Source: CAVVAH01 sp963746175
Lineage (GTDB): Bacteria > Actinomycetota > Actinomycetes > JACCUZ01
DNA: 64,000 nt
NCBI GenBank assembly: GCA_963746175.1
Contig: CAVVAH010000001.1
Location: 1,240,001-1,304,000, forward strand
Direction: 5' to 3'
Part shown: positions 27,806-37,472 of the stretch, piece by piece
How the letters are laid out: each line of letters starts with the position of its first letter
Numbering within the stretch: position 1 is the stretch's first letter
Translations under genes and position numbers: made by a program
The notes under the pieces: model-generated
The model's input: only the letters and a program-made list of their open reading frames with translations
The model's database searches: none
What the model was told of the DNA's origin: nothing

Positions 27806-28901
27806 TCAGCCGCCCAGCAGGACGATGTCGTCGCGGTGGACGACCTCGCGGCCGAAGGCGGGTCCCAGCTCCCGGGCCAGGTCCGGTGTCGACCGGCCCA
27901 GGAGGCCGGGGAGCTCTGTCACGTCAAAGTTCACCAGCCCGCGCGCCACCGCGTGGCCGTTTTGGTCAAGGAGGTCCACCGGATCGCCCGCGACGAACTC
28001 GCCCGTGACCGACGTCAGGCCCGCCGCCAGCAGCGACATCCGCCGCTCGACGACGGCGCGCACCGCCCCGTCGTCCAGGCTGAGGCTGCCGCGCGGGGTC
28101 GTGGCGTACGCCAGCCAGAGCATCCGGGTCGGGAGCCGCACCTCGGCCGCCGCGAACGAGGTCCCCACCTCGGCCCCGGCCAGCACCGCGCCTGCCTGGT
28201 CGGCGCCGGCCACCACGGCGCGCACGCCGGCAGCGGTCGCGATCCGCGCGGCCTCGACCTTGGTCGGCCATCCCGCCGGTGCCGACGCCGGACCCGCCGC
28301 GGCCGAGCCGGACGCCGACGAGGTCCTCGGGGCCGGCCACGTGGCTGATCCGGCGCGCGTCACGGCGCCGCGGGTCCCCGTCGTACAGGCCGTCGACGTC
28401 GGACAGCAGCACGAGCAGCTCGGCGCGCACGAGGTGCGCGACCAGGGCAGCGAGCCGGTCGTTGTCGCCGAACCGGATCTCCTCGGTGGCGACCGTGTCG
28501 TTCTCGTTGACGACCGGCAGCACGCCGAGCTCCAGCAGCCGGTACAGCGTCCGCTGGGCGTTGCGGTAGTGACCGCGGCGTACGACGTCGTCGGTGGTCA
28601 GCAGCACCTGGCCGACGGTGATCCCGTGCCGGGCGAACGCCTCGGTGTAGCGGTGCACCAGGAGACCCTGGCCCACGCTGGCGGCCGCCTGCTGGGTGGC
28701 CAGGTCGCGGGGCCGGCGGGCCAGGGCGAGCGGTCCGAGCCCGGACGCGATGGCGCCGGAGGACACGAGCACGACCTCGCGGCCGGCCGCGTGCGCGGCG
28801 GCCAGGGCGTCGACGAGCGCGTCGACGCGGGCCGGGTCCAGGCCGCCGCCGGGCGTCGTGAGCGACGACGAGCCGATCTTGACGACGACGCGGCCCGCCA
28901 C
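27806..28901 (-). CDS. proB: Glutamate 5-kinase (one frameshift)
   Basis: First enzyme of proline synthesis, phosphorylating glutamate. The amino-acid-kinase domain shows VVKIGSSSLT at residues 5-14, VLVSSGAIASGLGPL, and VNENDTVATEEIRFGDNDRL; the C-terminal PUA domain follows (VARGLVNFDVTELPGLLG). The frame breaks near 28266 within GSGVGTGGMATKVEAARIA; removing one base restores 364 residues. Start GTG 28901, 4 bp after the obg stop. The obg-proB pair is the standard order, but no proA is visible downstream. Family length and strong conservation on both sides of the break argue for a sequence error. Confidence 0.9.
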
Positions 28902-28905
28902 GGGC

Positions 28906-30261
28906 TCAGCGTCCGTCGAGCCGCAGGTCGGTGCCGCGCCGGCCGTGCAGCAGCTCGGCGCCCGCCTGCAGCGTCGGCTCCCAGTCGAAGATGACGCCTT
29001 CCGGGCCGGCGCCGATGACGACCTCGTCCCCGGCCTCGGCACCCGCGGCGAGCAGCGCCTCCTCGACGCCGAGCCGGGCCAGCCGGTCGGCCAGGTAGCC
29101 GACGGCCTCGTCGTTGCTGAAGTCGGTCTGCCGGACCCACCGGGTCGGCTTGCCGCCGGTGATGACGAACCGGTCACCCTCCTGGACGACGGTGAAGCCC
29201 GAGTCGTCGACAGCGGTCGGCCGGAGCACGATCCGGGTGGCTTCCAGGTCCGGCGCCTCGTCGCGCGCCTGCTGGACCCGTGCAGCCATCGCGAACGACA
29301 GCTCGCGCAGCCCACCGCGCGTGGCGGCACTGACCGGGAGCACCTGCAGCCCGCGCGCCTCGAGGTCGGCGGTGACCATCTCGGAGAGCTCGTGGGCATC
29401 GGGCACGTCGACCTTGTTGAGGGCCACCAGCCGCGGCCGGTCGTCGAGCCCGCCGTACGCCGACAGCTCGGCCTCGATCGCGTCCAGGTCGCTCAGCGGG
29501 TCGCGGCCCGGCTCGATGGTGGCCATGTCGATGACGTGCACCAGGACGCTGCACCGCTCGACGTGGCGGAGGAACTGCAGGCCGAGTCCCTTGCCCTCGC
29601 TGGCGCCGGGAATCAGGCCCGGGACGTCGGCGACGGTGTAGCGGACCTCACCGGCCTCGACGACGCCCAGGTTGGGGACCAAGGTGGTGAACGGGTAGTC
29701 CGCGATCTTCGGCCGGGCAGCGCTCAGTGCGGCGACCAGGCTGGACTTGCCGGCGCTCGGGAAGCCGACCAGCGCGACGTCGGCGACGGTCTTCAGCTCG
29801 AGGACGACGTCGCCGCCGTCCCCGGGCTCGCCCAGCAGCGCGAAGCCGGGGGCCTTGCGGCGCGCCGAGGCGAGCGCAGCGTTGCCCAGCCCACCACGGC
29901 CGCCCTGTGCCGCGACGTAGGTCGCGCCCGCGCCCACCAGGTCGGCCAGCACCTCGCCGTCGGTGCCCTTGACGACGGTGCCGTCCGGCACCGCCAGGAC
30001 CAGGTCGTGGCCGTCGGCGCCGCTGCGGTGACCGCCCTGGCCGGGCTTGCCGCTGGTGGCTTTGCGGTGCGGGGCGTGGTGGTAGTCGAGCAGCGTCGTG
30101 ACGTTCTGGTCGACGACCAGGACGACGTTGCCGCCGCGACCGCCGTTCCCGCCGTCGGGGCCGCCGAGCGGCTTGAACTTCTCGCGGTGGACCGAGCTGC
30201 AGCCGTGGCCGCCGTCGCCGGCGGCGACGTGCAGCACGACGCGGTCGACGAAGGTGGTCAC
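28906..30261 (-). CDS. obg: GTPase Obg/CgtA
   Basis: 451 residues. The glycine-rich Obg fold (GGPDGGNGGRGGNVVLVVD) is N-terminal, the G domain has GFPSAGKSSL (G1), DVPGLIPGASEGKGLG (G3) and NKVD (G4), and a C-terminal OCT domain follows. Obg acts in large-subunit assembly and stringent control. Start GTG 30261 gives the canonical MTTFVDRVVLHV; a longer frame to 30306 exists but does not look conserved. It lies between rpmA and proB on one transcript. Confidence 0.95.
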   Translation of the reverse strand: MTTFVDRVVLHVAAGDGGHGCSSVHREKFKPLGGPDGGNGGRGGNVVLVVDQNVTTLLDYHHAPHRKATSGKPGQGGHRSGADGHDLVLAVPDGTVVKGTDGEVLADLVGAGATYVAAQGGRGGLGNAALASARRKAPGFALLGEPGDGGDVVLELKTVADVALVGFPSAGKSSLVAALSAARPKIADYPFTTLVPNLGVVEAGEVRYTVADVPGLIPGASEGKGLGLQFLRHVERCSVLVHVIDMATIEPGRDPLSDLDAIEAELSAYGGLDDRPRLVALNKVDVPDAHELSEMVTADLEARGLQVLPVSAATRGGLRELSFAMAARVQQARDEAPDLEATRIVLRPTAVDDSGFTVVQEGDRFVITGGKPTRWVRQTDFSNDEAVGYLADRLARLGVEEALLAAGAEAGDEVVIGAGPEGVIFDWEPTLQAGAELLHGRRGTDLRLDGR

Positions 30262-30384
30262 GGGTCCTGCTCTCTCAGGTGGTGCGGAGGCGGTGCGGAA
30301 CGGCAATGGGGACCATGGTCGAGACCATGATCCCCACTGGTGGTCGTGCCGGCGCCGCGGATGCGGCGGGAGGTGGTGCCGCGG

Positions 30385-30651
30385 TCAGCTGACCGCGACC
30401 TCGGCCGGGACGATGTTGACGACGCGGCGACCCCGGCGGCTGCCGAACTCGACGGCGCCGGCGCTCAGGGCGAACAGGGTGTCGTCACTGCCGCGGCCGA
30501 CGTTGAGGCCGGGGTGGAAGTGGGTGCCGCGCTGGCGGACGATGATCTCGCCGGCGTTGACGACCTGGCCGCCGAAGCGCTTGACGCCGAGCCGCTGCGC
30601 GTTGGAGTCGCGCCCGTTGCGGGTGGACGAGGCGCCCTTCTTGTGAGCCAT
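30385..30651 (-). CDS. rpmA: 50S ribosomal protein L27
   Basis: 88 residues beginning MAHKKGASSTRNGRDSNAQR, the canonical start of L27, whose N-terminus reaches the peptidyl-transferase centre. It contains GGQVVNAGEIIVRQRGT and follows rplU by 48 bp. It is intact and typical; it is encoded with rplU ahead of obg, as in most bacteria. Confidence 0.97.
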   Translation of the reverse strand: MAHKKGASSTRNGRDSNAQRLGVKRFGGQVVNAGEIIVRQRGTHFHPGLNVGRGSDDTLFALSAGAVEFGSRRGRRVVNIVPAEVAVS

Positions 30652-30699
30652 CGATGTGCCTTTCGCGTGATGCTGGTGTCGGTCGGCGGGTGCCGGGAC

Positions 30700-31023
30700 C
30701 TACTTCTTCGAGCCGGTCTCGATGCCGGTGACCTTCACCTGCGTGTGCTTCTGCCGGTGACCCTGGCGCTTGCGGTAGCCGGTCTTGTTCTTGAACTTCA
30801 GGATGTCGATCTTGGGGCCTTTGGTGGCGGCAACGATCTCGACGGTCACCGTGGCCTTGGCCAGGGCCGCCTTGTCGCTGGTCACCGACTCGCCGTCGAC
30901 GAGCAGGAGGACGGGCAGCTCGACGGTCGCGCCCGGCTCGGCCTGGACCCGGTCGATCTCGAGGACGTCACCGACGGCCACCTTCTCCTGGCGGCCACCA
31001 GCACGGACGATCGCGTACACCAT
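30700..31023 (-). CDS. rplU: 50S ribosomal protein L21
   Basis: 107 residues, MVYAIVRAGGRQEKVAVGD at the start and KTGYRKRQGHRQKHTQVKV near the end, both L21 signatures. The ATG at 31023 gives the standard N-terminus; the open frame extends upstream into the leader without conservation. It is first in rplU-rpmA-obg-proB and is driven by the promoter at 31133-31162. Confidence 0.97.
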   Translation of the reverse strand: MVYAIVRAGGRQEKVAVGDVLEIDRVQAEPGATVELPVLLLVDGESVTSDKAALAKATVTVEIVAATKGPKIDILKFKNKTGYRKRQGHRQKHTQVKVTGIETGSKK

Positions 31024-31132
31024 CGAGGACTCAGCCTTACTCTCTGCACTCGCGTCACGGGGACCTCGGCGCACGCAGCACGCGCGCGAGGGAAACCGGC
31101 GTCACGACGGACGCCAGGCGTAGGGACAGTCA

Positions 31133-31162
31133 AGGGTACGGAGACCGGCGCCACCCGGTCAA
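31133..31162 (-). promoter_or_regulatory. Promoter of the rplU-rpmA-obg-proB transcript
   Basis: On the minus strand TTGACC (31162-31157) and TACCCT (31138-31133) are 18 bp apart, a good housekeeping match. It lies between the rne/rng stop and rplU and predicts a leader of about 100 nt. That leader can form hairpins (for example GGCGTC with GACGCC), which might be an L21-type control site, but I see no known consensus. Confidence 0.65.
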
Positions 31163-31187
31163 ACCGGCCGGCGCCCCGCCACTGCAC

Positions 31188-33821
31188 CTACAGCGTGGTC
31201 ACCGGGCTGGTCGCCTTGCGGCGGCGCCGGGACCGGCCGGCAGCCGGCTGGTCCCCCGCGTCAGCCGGCTGGGCGACCGCCGGCTCGGTGTCGACCGGCT
31301 CGGAGCCGACCGTGGCGGCGTCCGGAGCCTCGACCGGGTCCTCGATCGCCACCGGGTCGCCGGCAGCGTCCTGCACCGCGGCGCCGTCGACGGCCTCGTC
31401 TGCCGCGGCCACGTCCTTGCGGCCCCGTCCGCCGGACCGGCCCCGGTCCTTCGCGTCCTTGCCGCCGCCGGCGGCCTTGGGCTCGCCGCTCTCCTTGGCC
31501 TCGCCGCGTGCCCGGCCGCCGCGACCACCCTTGCGCTCACCGCTGTCACCGCCGCCGTTCTTCTTGTCGACCGGCTCGGTGTGGATGTGGTAGCCGCGGC
31601 CGTTGCACGCCTCGCAGGTCTCGGCGAACACCTCGTGCAGGCCCTGGCCGACCCGCTTGCGGGTCATCTGTACGAGCCCGAGCGAGGTCACCTCGGCGAC
31701 CTGGTGCTTGGTCCGGTCGCGCCCGAGGCACTCGATCAGCCGGCGCAGGACGAGGTCGCGGTTGCTCTCGAGCACCATGTCGATGAAGTCGATGACGATG
31801 ATGCCGCCGAGGTCGCGCAGCCGGAGCTGTCGCACGATCTCCTCGGCCGCCTCGAGGTTGTTCTTGGTGACCGTCTCCTCGAGGTTGCCGCCGGCGCCGG
31901 TGAACTTCCCGGTGTTGACGTCGACCACGATCATGGCCTCGGTGCGGTCGATGACGAGGTAGCCGCCGCTGGGCAGCCAGACCTTGCGGTCCAGCGCCTT
32001 GGCCAGCTGCTCGTCGACGCGGTTCTCGAGGAAGACGTCCTTCTCTCCCGTCCAGCGCGACATCCGCTCCCGGAGGTCGGGCGCGACGTGACCGACGTAC
32101 GGCTCGAGCATGTCCCAGGCGTCGTCGCCGGAGACGACCAGCGAGGCGAAGTCCTCGTTGAAGATGTCGCGGACGACGCGGATCGTCATGTCCGGCTCGC
32201 CGTAGAGCAGCGTCGGGGCCGACGTGCCCTTCTCCGACTTCTTCTCGATGTCCTCCCACTGCGCGGTCAGCCGGGCGACGTCGCGTGACAGCTCCTCCTC
32301 GCTGGCGCCCTCGGCCGCGGTCCGGACGATGACGCCGGCACCCTCCGGGACCACCTTGCGCAGGATCGCCTTGAGCCGCGTCCGCTCGGTGTCGGGCAGC
32401 TTGCGGCTGATGCCGGTCATGGAGCTGCCCGGCACGAGGACGAGGTAGCGACCGGCGAGCGAGACCTGGCTGGTGAGCCGGGCGCCCTTGTGGCCGATCG
32501 GGTCCTTCGTGACCTGCACGAGCACGGGGTCACCGGACTTCAGCGCCAGCTCGATGCGGCGTGGCTGACCGTCGAGGCCCGCGGCGTCCCAGTTGACCTC
32601 GCCGGCGTACAGGACGGCGTTGCGGCCCTTGCCGATGTCGATGAAGGCGGCCTCCATCGAGGGAAGCACGTTCTGCACCCGGCCCAGGTAGACGTTGCCC
32701 ACCAGCCCCGAGCTGCTCGCGCTGCTCACGTAGTGCTCGACCAGCACGCCGTCCTCGAGGACCGCGATCTGGGTGCGCTCGCCGGACTGGCGGACGATCA
32801 TCTGCCGGTCGACGGCCTCGCGACGGGCCAGGAACTCGGCCTCGGTGATCACCGATGGGCGCCGGCGTCCTGCCTCGCGGCCCTCGCGGCGCCGCTGCTT
32901 CTTGGCCTCGAGCCGGGTCGAGCCCTTGACCGAGCGCACGCCGTCGTCGTCCTCGCGCTCCCGCGGGGTGCTGCGCTTGCGCGGCTCGCGGACCCGGGTG
33001 ACGGTGTGGGGCGGGTCGTCGACCGCGACGTCGTCGCCGGAGTCGGAGCCACCCCGGCGCCGCCGCCGGCGGCGCCGGCGGGTGCCGGCGGCCTCGCCGT
33101 CCTCGACGTCCTCCGAGTCAGGGATCTCTCCGACCACCTCGTCACCGGTCTCGCCGGCCGCGGTGTCGCCGGGCTCCGGCGCCTCGTCGTCGGGCGCCTG
33201 GTCGGACTCGCCGCGACCCCGGCCGCGGCGACCGCGGCCACCGCGCCGACGGCGCCGGGCGGTGCCCGTCTCGCCGGTCTCGTCGTCGTCGGTCTCGTCG
33301 TCGGCAGCCGCCTCGTCGGGCTCCGGCGCAGCGGCCGCGGCCTTGGCCGCGGCGGCGCGGCGGCGCGGCGGCGCGCCGACGGGGTCGGGCGCCTGGAAGA
33401 GCAGGCCGGGGGCGACCGGGCCGCTCGTGGCCGCTGCCGCGTCGGCGTCCGTCGCGCCGTCCACGGGCTCGGCCGTGACCTCCGCGGCAGTCTTCTTCGT
33501 GGTGCGCTTGCGGGTCGCCTTCTTCGCCGGCGCGGGCTCGGCCGACGGCGCGTCGGAGGCGGCGGGCGCCTCGGGAGCAGCGGCGGCCTTCTTCGTGGTG
33601 CGCTTGCGGGCGGCCTTCTTGGCCGGGGCCGCCTCGGCGGACGGCGCGTCGGAGGCCGGGTGCTCCTCGGCCGCGGTGGGCCGGTCGGAGTCGGCCGCGA
33701 CGGGCGGTCCGGCCGGCCTGCTGGCTGCCCGGCGCCGGCGACGCGGCGCGCTGTCGGTGGTGGTGTCGGGGCCGGCTGCAGCGCCGCCCTCGGTCGTCTG
33801 TGTCGGCTCGGTGTCGAGCAT
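31188..33821 (-). CDS. rne: Ribonuclease E/G family protein
   Basis: 877 residues. The central catalytic core has the S1-like start (VGNVYLGRVQNVLPSMEAAFID), the RNase H-like region and VVDVNTGKFTG with the metal-binding Asp, plus the zinc-link CEACNGRG. The N-terminal third is disordered, with two near-identical blocks of PAPAKKATRKRTTKK type, Arg-rich runs (RRRRRRRRGG) and acidic stretches; the C-terminal tail is also low complexity. Such arms in actinobacterial RNase E bind RNA and partner proteins. It matures rRNA and tRNA and starts mRNA decay. I choose ATG 33821 (MLDTEPTQ); a longer frame lies upstream without conservation. Confidence 0.93.
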   Translation of the reverse strand: MLDTEPTQTTEGGAAAGPDTTTDSAPRRRRRAASRPAGPPVAADSDRPTAAEEHPASDAPSAEAAPAKKAARKRTTKKAAAAPEAPAASDAPSAEPAPAKKATRKRTTKKTAAEVTAEPVDGATDADAAAATSGPVAPGLLFQAPDPVGAPPRRRAAAAKAAAAAPEPDEAAADDETDDDETGETGTARRRRRGGRGRRGRGRGESDQAPDDEAPEPGDTAAGETGDEVVGEIPDSEDVEDGEAAGTRRRRRRRRRGGSDSGDDVAVDDPPHTVTRVREPRKRSTPREREDDDGVRSVKGSTRLEAKKQRRREGREAGRRRPSVITEAEFLARREAVDRQMIVRQSGERTQIAVLEDGVLVEHYVSSASSSGLVGNVYLGRVQNVLPSMEAAFIDIGKGRNAVLYAGEVNWDAAGLDGQPRRIELALKSGDPVLVQVTKDPIGHKGARLTSQVSLAGRYLVLVPGSSMTGISRKLPDTERTRLKAILRKVVPEGAGVIVRTAAEGASEEELSRDVARLTAQWEDIEKKSEKGTSAPTLLYGEPDMTIRVVRDIFNEDFASLVVSGDDAWDMLEPYVGHVAPDLRERMSRWTGEKDVFLENRVDEQLAKALDRKVWLPSGGYLVIDRTEAMIVVDVNTGKFTGAGGNLEETVTKNNLEAAEEIVRQLRLRDLGGIIVIDFIDMVLESNRDLVLRRLIECLGRDRTKHQVAEVTSLGLVQMTRKRVGQGLHEVFAETCEACNGRGYHIHTEPVDKKNGGGDSGERKGGRGGRARGEAKESGEPKAAGGGKDAKDRGRSGGRGRKDVAAADEAVDGAAVQDAAGDPVAIEDPVEAPDAATVGSEPVDTEPAVAQPADAGDQPAAGRSRRRRKATSPVTTL

Positions 33822-34015
33822 CCGGGTGGTCTCCCGTCGTGCTCCCGGGCGCCGGGCGGGCGGCCGGTCCACCTGGTGGGTGGTCCGGTCCCGCTCCCCG
33901 CAGCGCCGCGCGGGGGCTGGTCTCAGGTCCGTCCGCCAGGGAGGCGGGCGGCCGTGCGAAGTCTGTGGTGCGACCGGCGCGCCCCGCTGCGGCCCGGAGG
34001 CCGCGCAGGGGCGGT

Positions 34016-34801
34016 TCAGTCGCCGGCGGCGTCTCGGTCCGGTGCCAGTGGGTCGGACACCGTTCCGGCCGGCTCGTCGAGGGGGCCTTGCGCCAGCCTC
34101 GTGACCGCGGGGGTCACGGGCGGCGCGAGCGCGCCGATCGAAGCGAGTCCGGCGAGGACGTCGTCGGGTCGGACAGCCGGTGTGACATGGCGTACGACCA
34201 GTCGCAGTATCGCACACGGGCCGCCGGCATCCCCCGCGCCACGCGGGCCGGACCCGGCGCTCAGCGCCACCACCGCCTCCCGGGCGTCGAAGGTCCGCAG
34301 CCCGTTCTTGGTCATCCGGGAGACCTCGGCGCGGTCGGCGGCGAGGAAGGCGGCCACCGCCGACTCGGCGGCGGCCTGGTCGACGCCGTCCAGCCGGACC
34401 TCCCAGACCGACGCCTCCAGCCGGTCGGCCAGGCTCTCGGCCCGGGTGTTCGCCGGGGGCGGGGCGACCTCGACCATCTCGAGCACGTCGAGGTCGTCCG
34501 GCAGCGAGGCGTCCAGGGCGGCCCGCAGCTTCTCCGGGTCGCAGCGCTGGGACAGGCCGATCTCGAGGTACTCCGCCTCGCTGGCGACCCCCGTCGGGGC
34601 GGCCCCGGCGTAGCTGACCTTGGGGTGCGGCGAGAAGCCGGCCGAGTACGCCATCGGCACCGCAGCACGGCGCAGCGCCCGCTCGAAGGCGCGCTGGAAG
34701 TCGCGGTGGCTGGTGAACCGCAGCCGGCCGCGCTTGGTGTAGCGCATCCGGAGCCGCTGCACGGTCGGCGGCGGCGGCGGTCCCTCAGGCTGGCGCGGCA
34801 C
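34016..34801 (-). CDS. TIGR03936 family radical-SAM-associated protein (DUF2344)
   Basis: 261 residues. The DUF2344 core is MRYTKRGRLRFTSHRDFQRA near residues 19-38 and GFSPHPKVSYAGAAPTGVAS near 55-74. The family is nearly always encoded beside a TIGR03960 radical SAM protein, sometimes fused to it, and ahead of rne. Its reaction is unknown; a role in RNA or ribosome modification is often suggested. Start GTG 34801 overlaps the preceding gene by 17 bp. It is separated from its usual partner here by a 2H-phosphoesterase-like gene. Confidence 0.88.
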   Translation of the reverse strand: MPRQPEGPPPPPTVQRLRMRYTKRGRLRFTSHRDFQRAFERALRRAAVPMAYSAGFSPHPKVSYAGAAPTGVASEAEYLEIGLSQRCDPEKLRAALDASLPDDLDVLEMVEVAPPPANTRAESLADRLEASVWEVRLDGVDQAAAESAVAAFLAADRAEVSRMTKNGLRTFDAREAVVALSAGSGPRGAGDAGGPCAILRLVVRHVTPAVRPDDVLAGLASIGALAPPVTPAVTRLAQGPLDEPAGTVSDPLAPDRDAAGD

Positions 34802-35492
34802 GCGGCGCCTCCTGCGGTACGCCGGTCAGCGGCGCCGTCGCCAGGGTCACCGGCACGGTGCGGGCGCCGTCGAACTCGTACCGGACGACGTCGACCCGGT
34901 CGGTGACGAGCGGGACCGCCTCGACGGACCCGCGCGCATCGACCCAGGCGGCCAGCCGCACGGGGTCGGCGACCGGTGCGGCGAAGTGCAGCAGGGTGGA
35001 CCACCAGACCGAGCGGCGGTAGTACGCCTCGGCCCGGCCGACCTCGGCCAGCTCGCGCAGGACCCGGTCGCGGAGGCGGTCGGGCGCACCGTCGACCGGC
35101 TCGGCCAGGGCGAGCACGCCCCGGTCGGCCAGGGCCAGCCCGGTCACCCGCCAGCGCAGCGGCGGCATGCCGTCGGCGAGCCGCTGCACGGCGCCGGCGA
35201 GCCGCCGCACGGCCGTGTCGTCGGGACCGACCTCGCGGTGGACGCGCTCGAGGTAGCTGATCGTCAGGTGCGTCGACCCCGGGCTGGCGGTGACCCACTG
35301 CCCCGGTCCGGCCGCCTCGGCGGCGCCGGCGGCCAGCCGCTCCAGCTGCACCGCCGCCTGGGGGTCGGGTCGCGCCACGAGCGAGAGGCCCCACCGGGTC
35401 CCGCCGGGGGCGGGCGGTACGTCGAGCAGGGCGCGGCCGGCGAGGACGGCGGCCCGGCCGCGCCGGTGGATCGTCTCGGGTGAGCCGGTCAC
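34785..35492 (-). CDS. 2'-5' RNA ligase / 2H phosphoesterase-like protein
   Basis: 235 residues. A single clear H-x-T motif is present in STHLTISYLERVH near residue 72, and a weaker second site appears as LLHFAAPV near residue 170 (His-x-Ala), so the usual pair of HxT/S motifs is not fully conserved. The overall pattern, AAVLAGRALLDVPPAPGG then GLSLVARPDP, recalls cytoplasmic 2H phosphoesterase-like proteins that act on cyclic phosphates of RNA. Start GTG 35492 overlaps the radical SAM stop by 4 bp and the end overlaps the next gene by 17 bp, so all three are translationally coupled. Function is inferred only at fold level. Confidence 0.6.
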   Translation of the reverse strand: MTGSPETIHRRGRAAVLAGRALLDVPPAPGGTRWGLSLVARPDPQAAVQLERLAAGAAEAAGPGQWVTASPGSTHLTISYLERVHREVGPDDTAVRRLAGAVQRLADGMPPLRWRVTGLALADRGVLALAEPVDGAPDRLRDRVLRELAEVGRAEAYYRRSVWWSTLLHFAAPVADPVRLAAWVDARGSVEAVPLVTDRVDVVRYEFDGARTVPVTLATAPLTGVPQEAPRAAPA

Positions 35493-37453
35493 TCGGTGGA
35501 GGTCCCGGCCAGCACCTGGTCGCGGGCGGAGTTGAGCACGGTGAGCGGGATCAGGGTCTTCCCGGTCGGGCCCTGCTGGATCTCGGTGCCCATCTGCGGG
35601 CAGACGCCGCAGTCGAAGCACGGGGTCCACCGGCAGTCGTCCACCTCGGTACCGGTGAGGGCGTCCTGCCAGTCCTCCCACAGCCAGTCCCGGTCCAGCC
35701 CCGAGTCCAGGTGGTCCCAGGGCAGCACCTCGGCGTAGTCGCGCTCGCGCACGGTGTACCAGTCGACGTCGACGGGCTGGTCGGCGAACGCCTTCTCCGC
35801 GCTGGTCATCCAGCGCTCGAAGGAGAAGTGCTCGCTCCAGCCGTCGAAGCGGCCGCCGTCGTCGTAGACCGCCTCGATGACCTTGCCGACCCGACGGTCG
35901 CCGCGGGACAGCAGTCCCTCGACGATCCCCGGCTTGCCGTCGTGGTAGCGGAACCCGATCGCCTTCGCGAACGAGCGGTCCGAGCGCACCGCGTCGCGCA
36001 GCTTGGCCAGCCGCGAGTCGGTCTCCTCGTGCCCGAGCTGGGCGACCCACTGGAACGGCGTGTGCGGCTTGGGCACGAACCCGCCGATCGACACGGTGCA
36101 GCGGATGTCGTTGCGGCCGGTCACCTGGCGACCGGTGGCGATGACCTTCTTCGCCAGGTCGGCGATCTGCAGCACGTCGTCGTCCGTCTCGGTCGGCAGG
36201 CCGCACATGAAGTAGAGCTTCACCTGCCGCCAGCCCGCGGAGTAGGCGGCAGTCACGGTGCGGATCAGGTCGTCCTCGGTCACCATCTTGTTGATGACCT
36301 TGCGGATCCGCTCGCTGCCGCCTTCGGGGGCGAAGGTCAGGCCGGTGCGACGCCCGTTGCGGGTCAGCTCGTTGGCCAGGTCGATGTTGAACGCATCGAC
36401 CCGCGTCGAGGGCAGCGACAGCGAGGTCTGGGTGCCCTCGTAGCGGTCGGCCAGGCCCTTGGTCATCGGTGCGATCTCGCTGTGGTCGGCGCTGGACAGC
36501 GACAGCAGGCCGACCTCCTCGAAACCGGTGGCGGCCAACGCCTTCTCGACCATCTCGCCGACACCGGTGATCGAGCGCTCACGCACCGGCCGGGTGATCA
36601 TCCCTGCTTGGCAGAACCGGCAGCCGCGCGTGCAGCCGCGGAAGATCTCCACCGACGCCCGCTCGTGCACCGACTCGGCCAGCGGCACGAGCGGCTGCTT
36701 CGGGTACGGCCACTCGTCGAGGTCCATCACCGTGTGCTTGGACACCCGCCACGGCACTCCCGGGCGGTTGGGGGCGACCCGCTTGATCCGGCCGTCGGTG
36801 AGGTACTCCACGTCGTAGAACGCCGGCACGTAGACACCACCCGTGCGGGCCAGCCGCAGCAGGAGCTCGTCGCGGCCACCCGGGCGGCCCTCGGACTTCC
36901 AGCGCCGCACGACCTCGCTGATCTGGAGCACGGCCTCCTCGCCGTCGCCGAGCACGGCGGCGTCGACGAAGTCGGCCACGGGCTCCGGGTTGAACGCCGA
37001 GTGCCCGCCGGCCACCACGACCGGGTGGTCGACCGTGCGGTCCCGGGCGTGCCGCGGTACGCCCGCCAGGTCGAGAGTCTGCAGCAGGTTGGTGTAGCCG
37101 AGCTCGGTGGCGAAGGACACGCCCAGCACGTCGAACGCACCGACCGGGCGGTGCGCGTCGACCGTGAACGCCGGGATGCCGTGCTCGCGCATGGCCTTCT
37201 CCATGTCCGGCCAGACCGCGTAGGTGCGCTCGGCGAGGATCCCCGGGCGTTCGTTGAGCACCTCGTAGAGGATCATGACGCCCTGGTTCGGTACGCCGAC
37301 CTCGTACGCGTCGGGGTACATGAGAGCCCAGCGCACGTCGCAGGAGTCCCAGTCCTTGACGGTGGAGTTGAGCTCGCCGCCCACGTACTGGATCGGCTTG
37401 CTGACGCTCGGGAGGAGCGGCTCCAGACGGGGGAAGACGGACTCGACAGGCAT
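35489..37453 (-). CDS. TIGR03960 family B12-binding-domain radical SAM protein
   Basis: 654 residues. The N-terminal half resembles a cobalamin-binding domain (VMILYEVLNERPG; VGAFDVLGVSFATELGYTN), and the radical SAM core carries FRGCTRGCRFCQAG with the CxxxCxxC iron-sulfur motif near residue 280. A Cys-rich tail (CRWTPCFDCGVCPQMG) could bind a second cluster. The substrate is unknown. The family co-occurs with TIGR03936 and rne, which points to RNA or translation. The gene is intact, starts with ATG 37453 and ends coupled to the 2H-like gene. Confidence 0.92.
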   Translation of the reverse strand: MPVESVFPRLEPLLPSVSKPIQYVGGELNSTVKDWDSCDVRWALMYPDAYEVGVPNQGVMILYEVLNERPGILAERTYAVWPDMEKAMREHGIPAFTVDAHRPVGAFDVLGVSFATELGYTNLLQTLDLAGVPRHARDRTVDHPVVVAGGHSAFNPEPVADFVDAAVLGDGEEAVLQISEVVRRWKSEGRPGGRDELLLRLARTGGVYVPAFYDVEYLTDGRIKRVAPNRPGVPWRVSKHTVMDLDEWPYPKQPLVPLAESVHERASVEIFRGCTRGCRFCQAGMITRPVRERSITGVGEMVEKALAATGFEEVGLLSLSSADHSEIAPMTKGLADRYEGTQTSLSLPSTRVDAFNIDLANELTRNGRRTGLTFAPEGGSERIRKVINKMVTEDDLIRTVTAAYSAGWRQVKLYFMCGLPTETDDDVLQIADLAKKVIATGRQVTGRNDIRCTVSIGGFVPKPHTPFQWVAQLGHEETDSRLAKLRDAVRSDRSFAKAIGFRYHDGKPGIVEGLLSRGDRRVGKVIEAVYDDGGRFDGWSEHFSFERWMTSAEKAFADQPVDVDWYTVRERDYAEVLPWDHLDSGLDRDWLWEDWQDALTGTEVDDCRWTPCFDCGVCPQMGTEIQQGPTGKTLIPLTVLNSARDQVLAGTSTE

Positions 37454-37472
37454 CCGTCCAGGGTAGGTCAGA

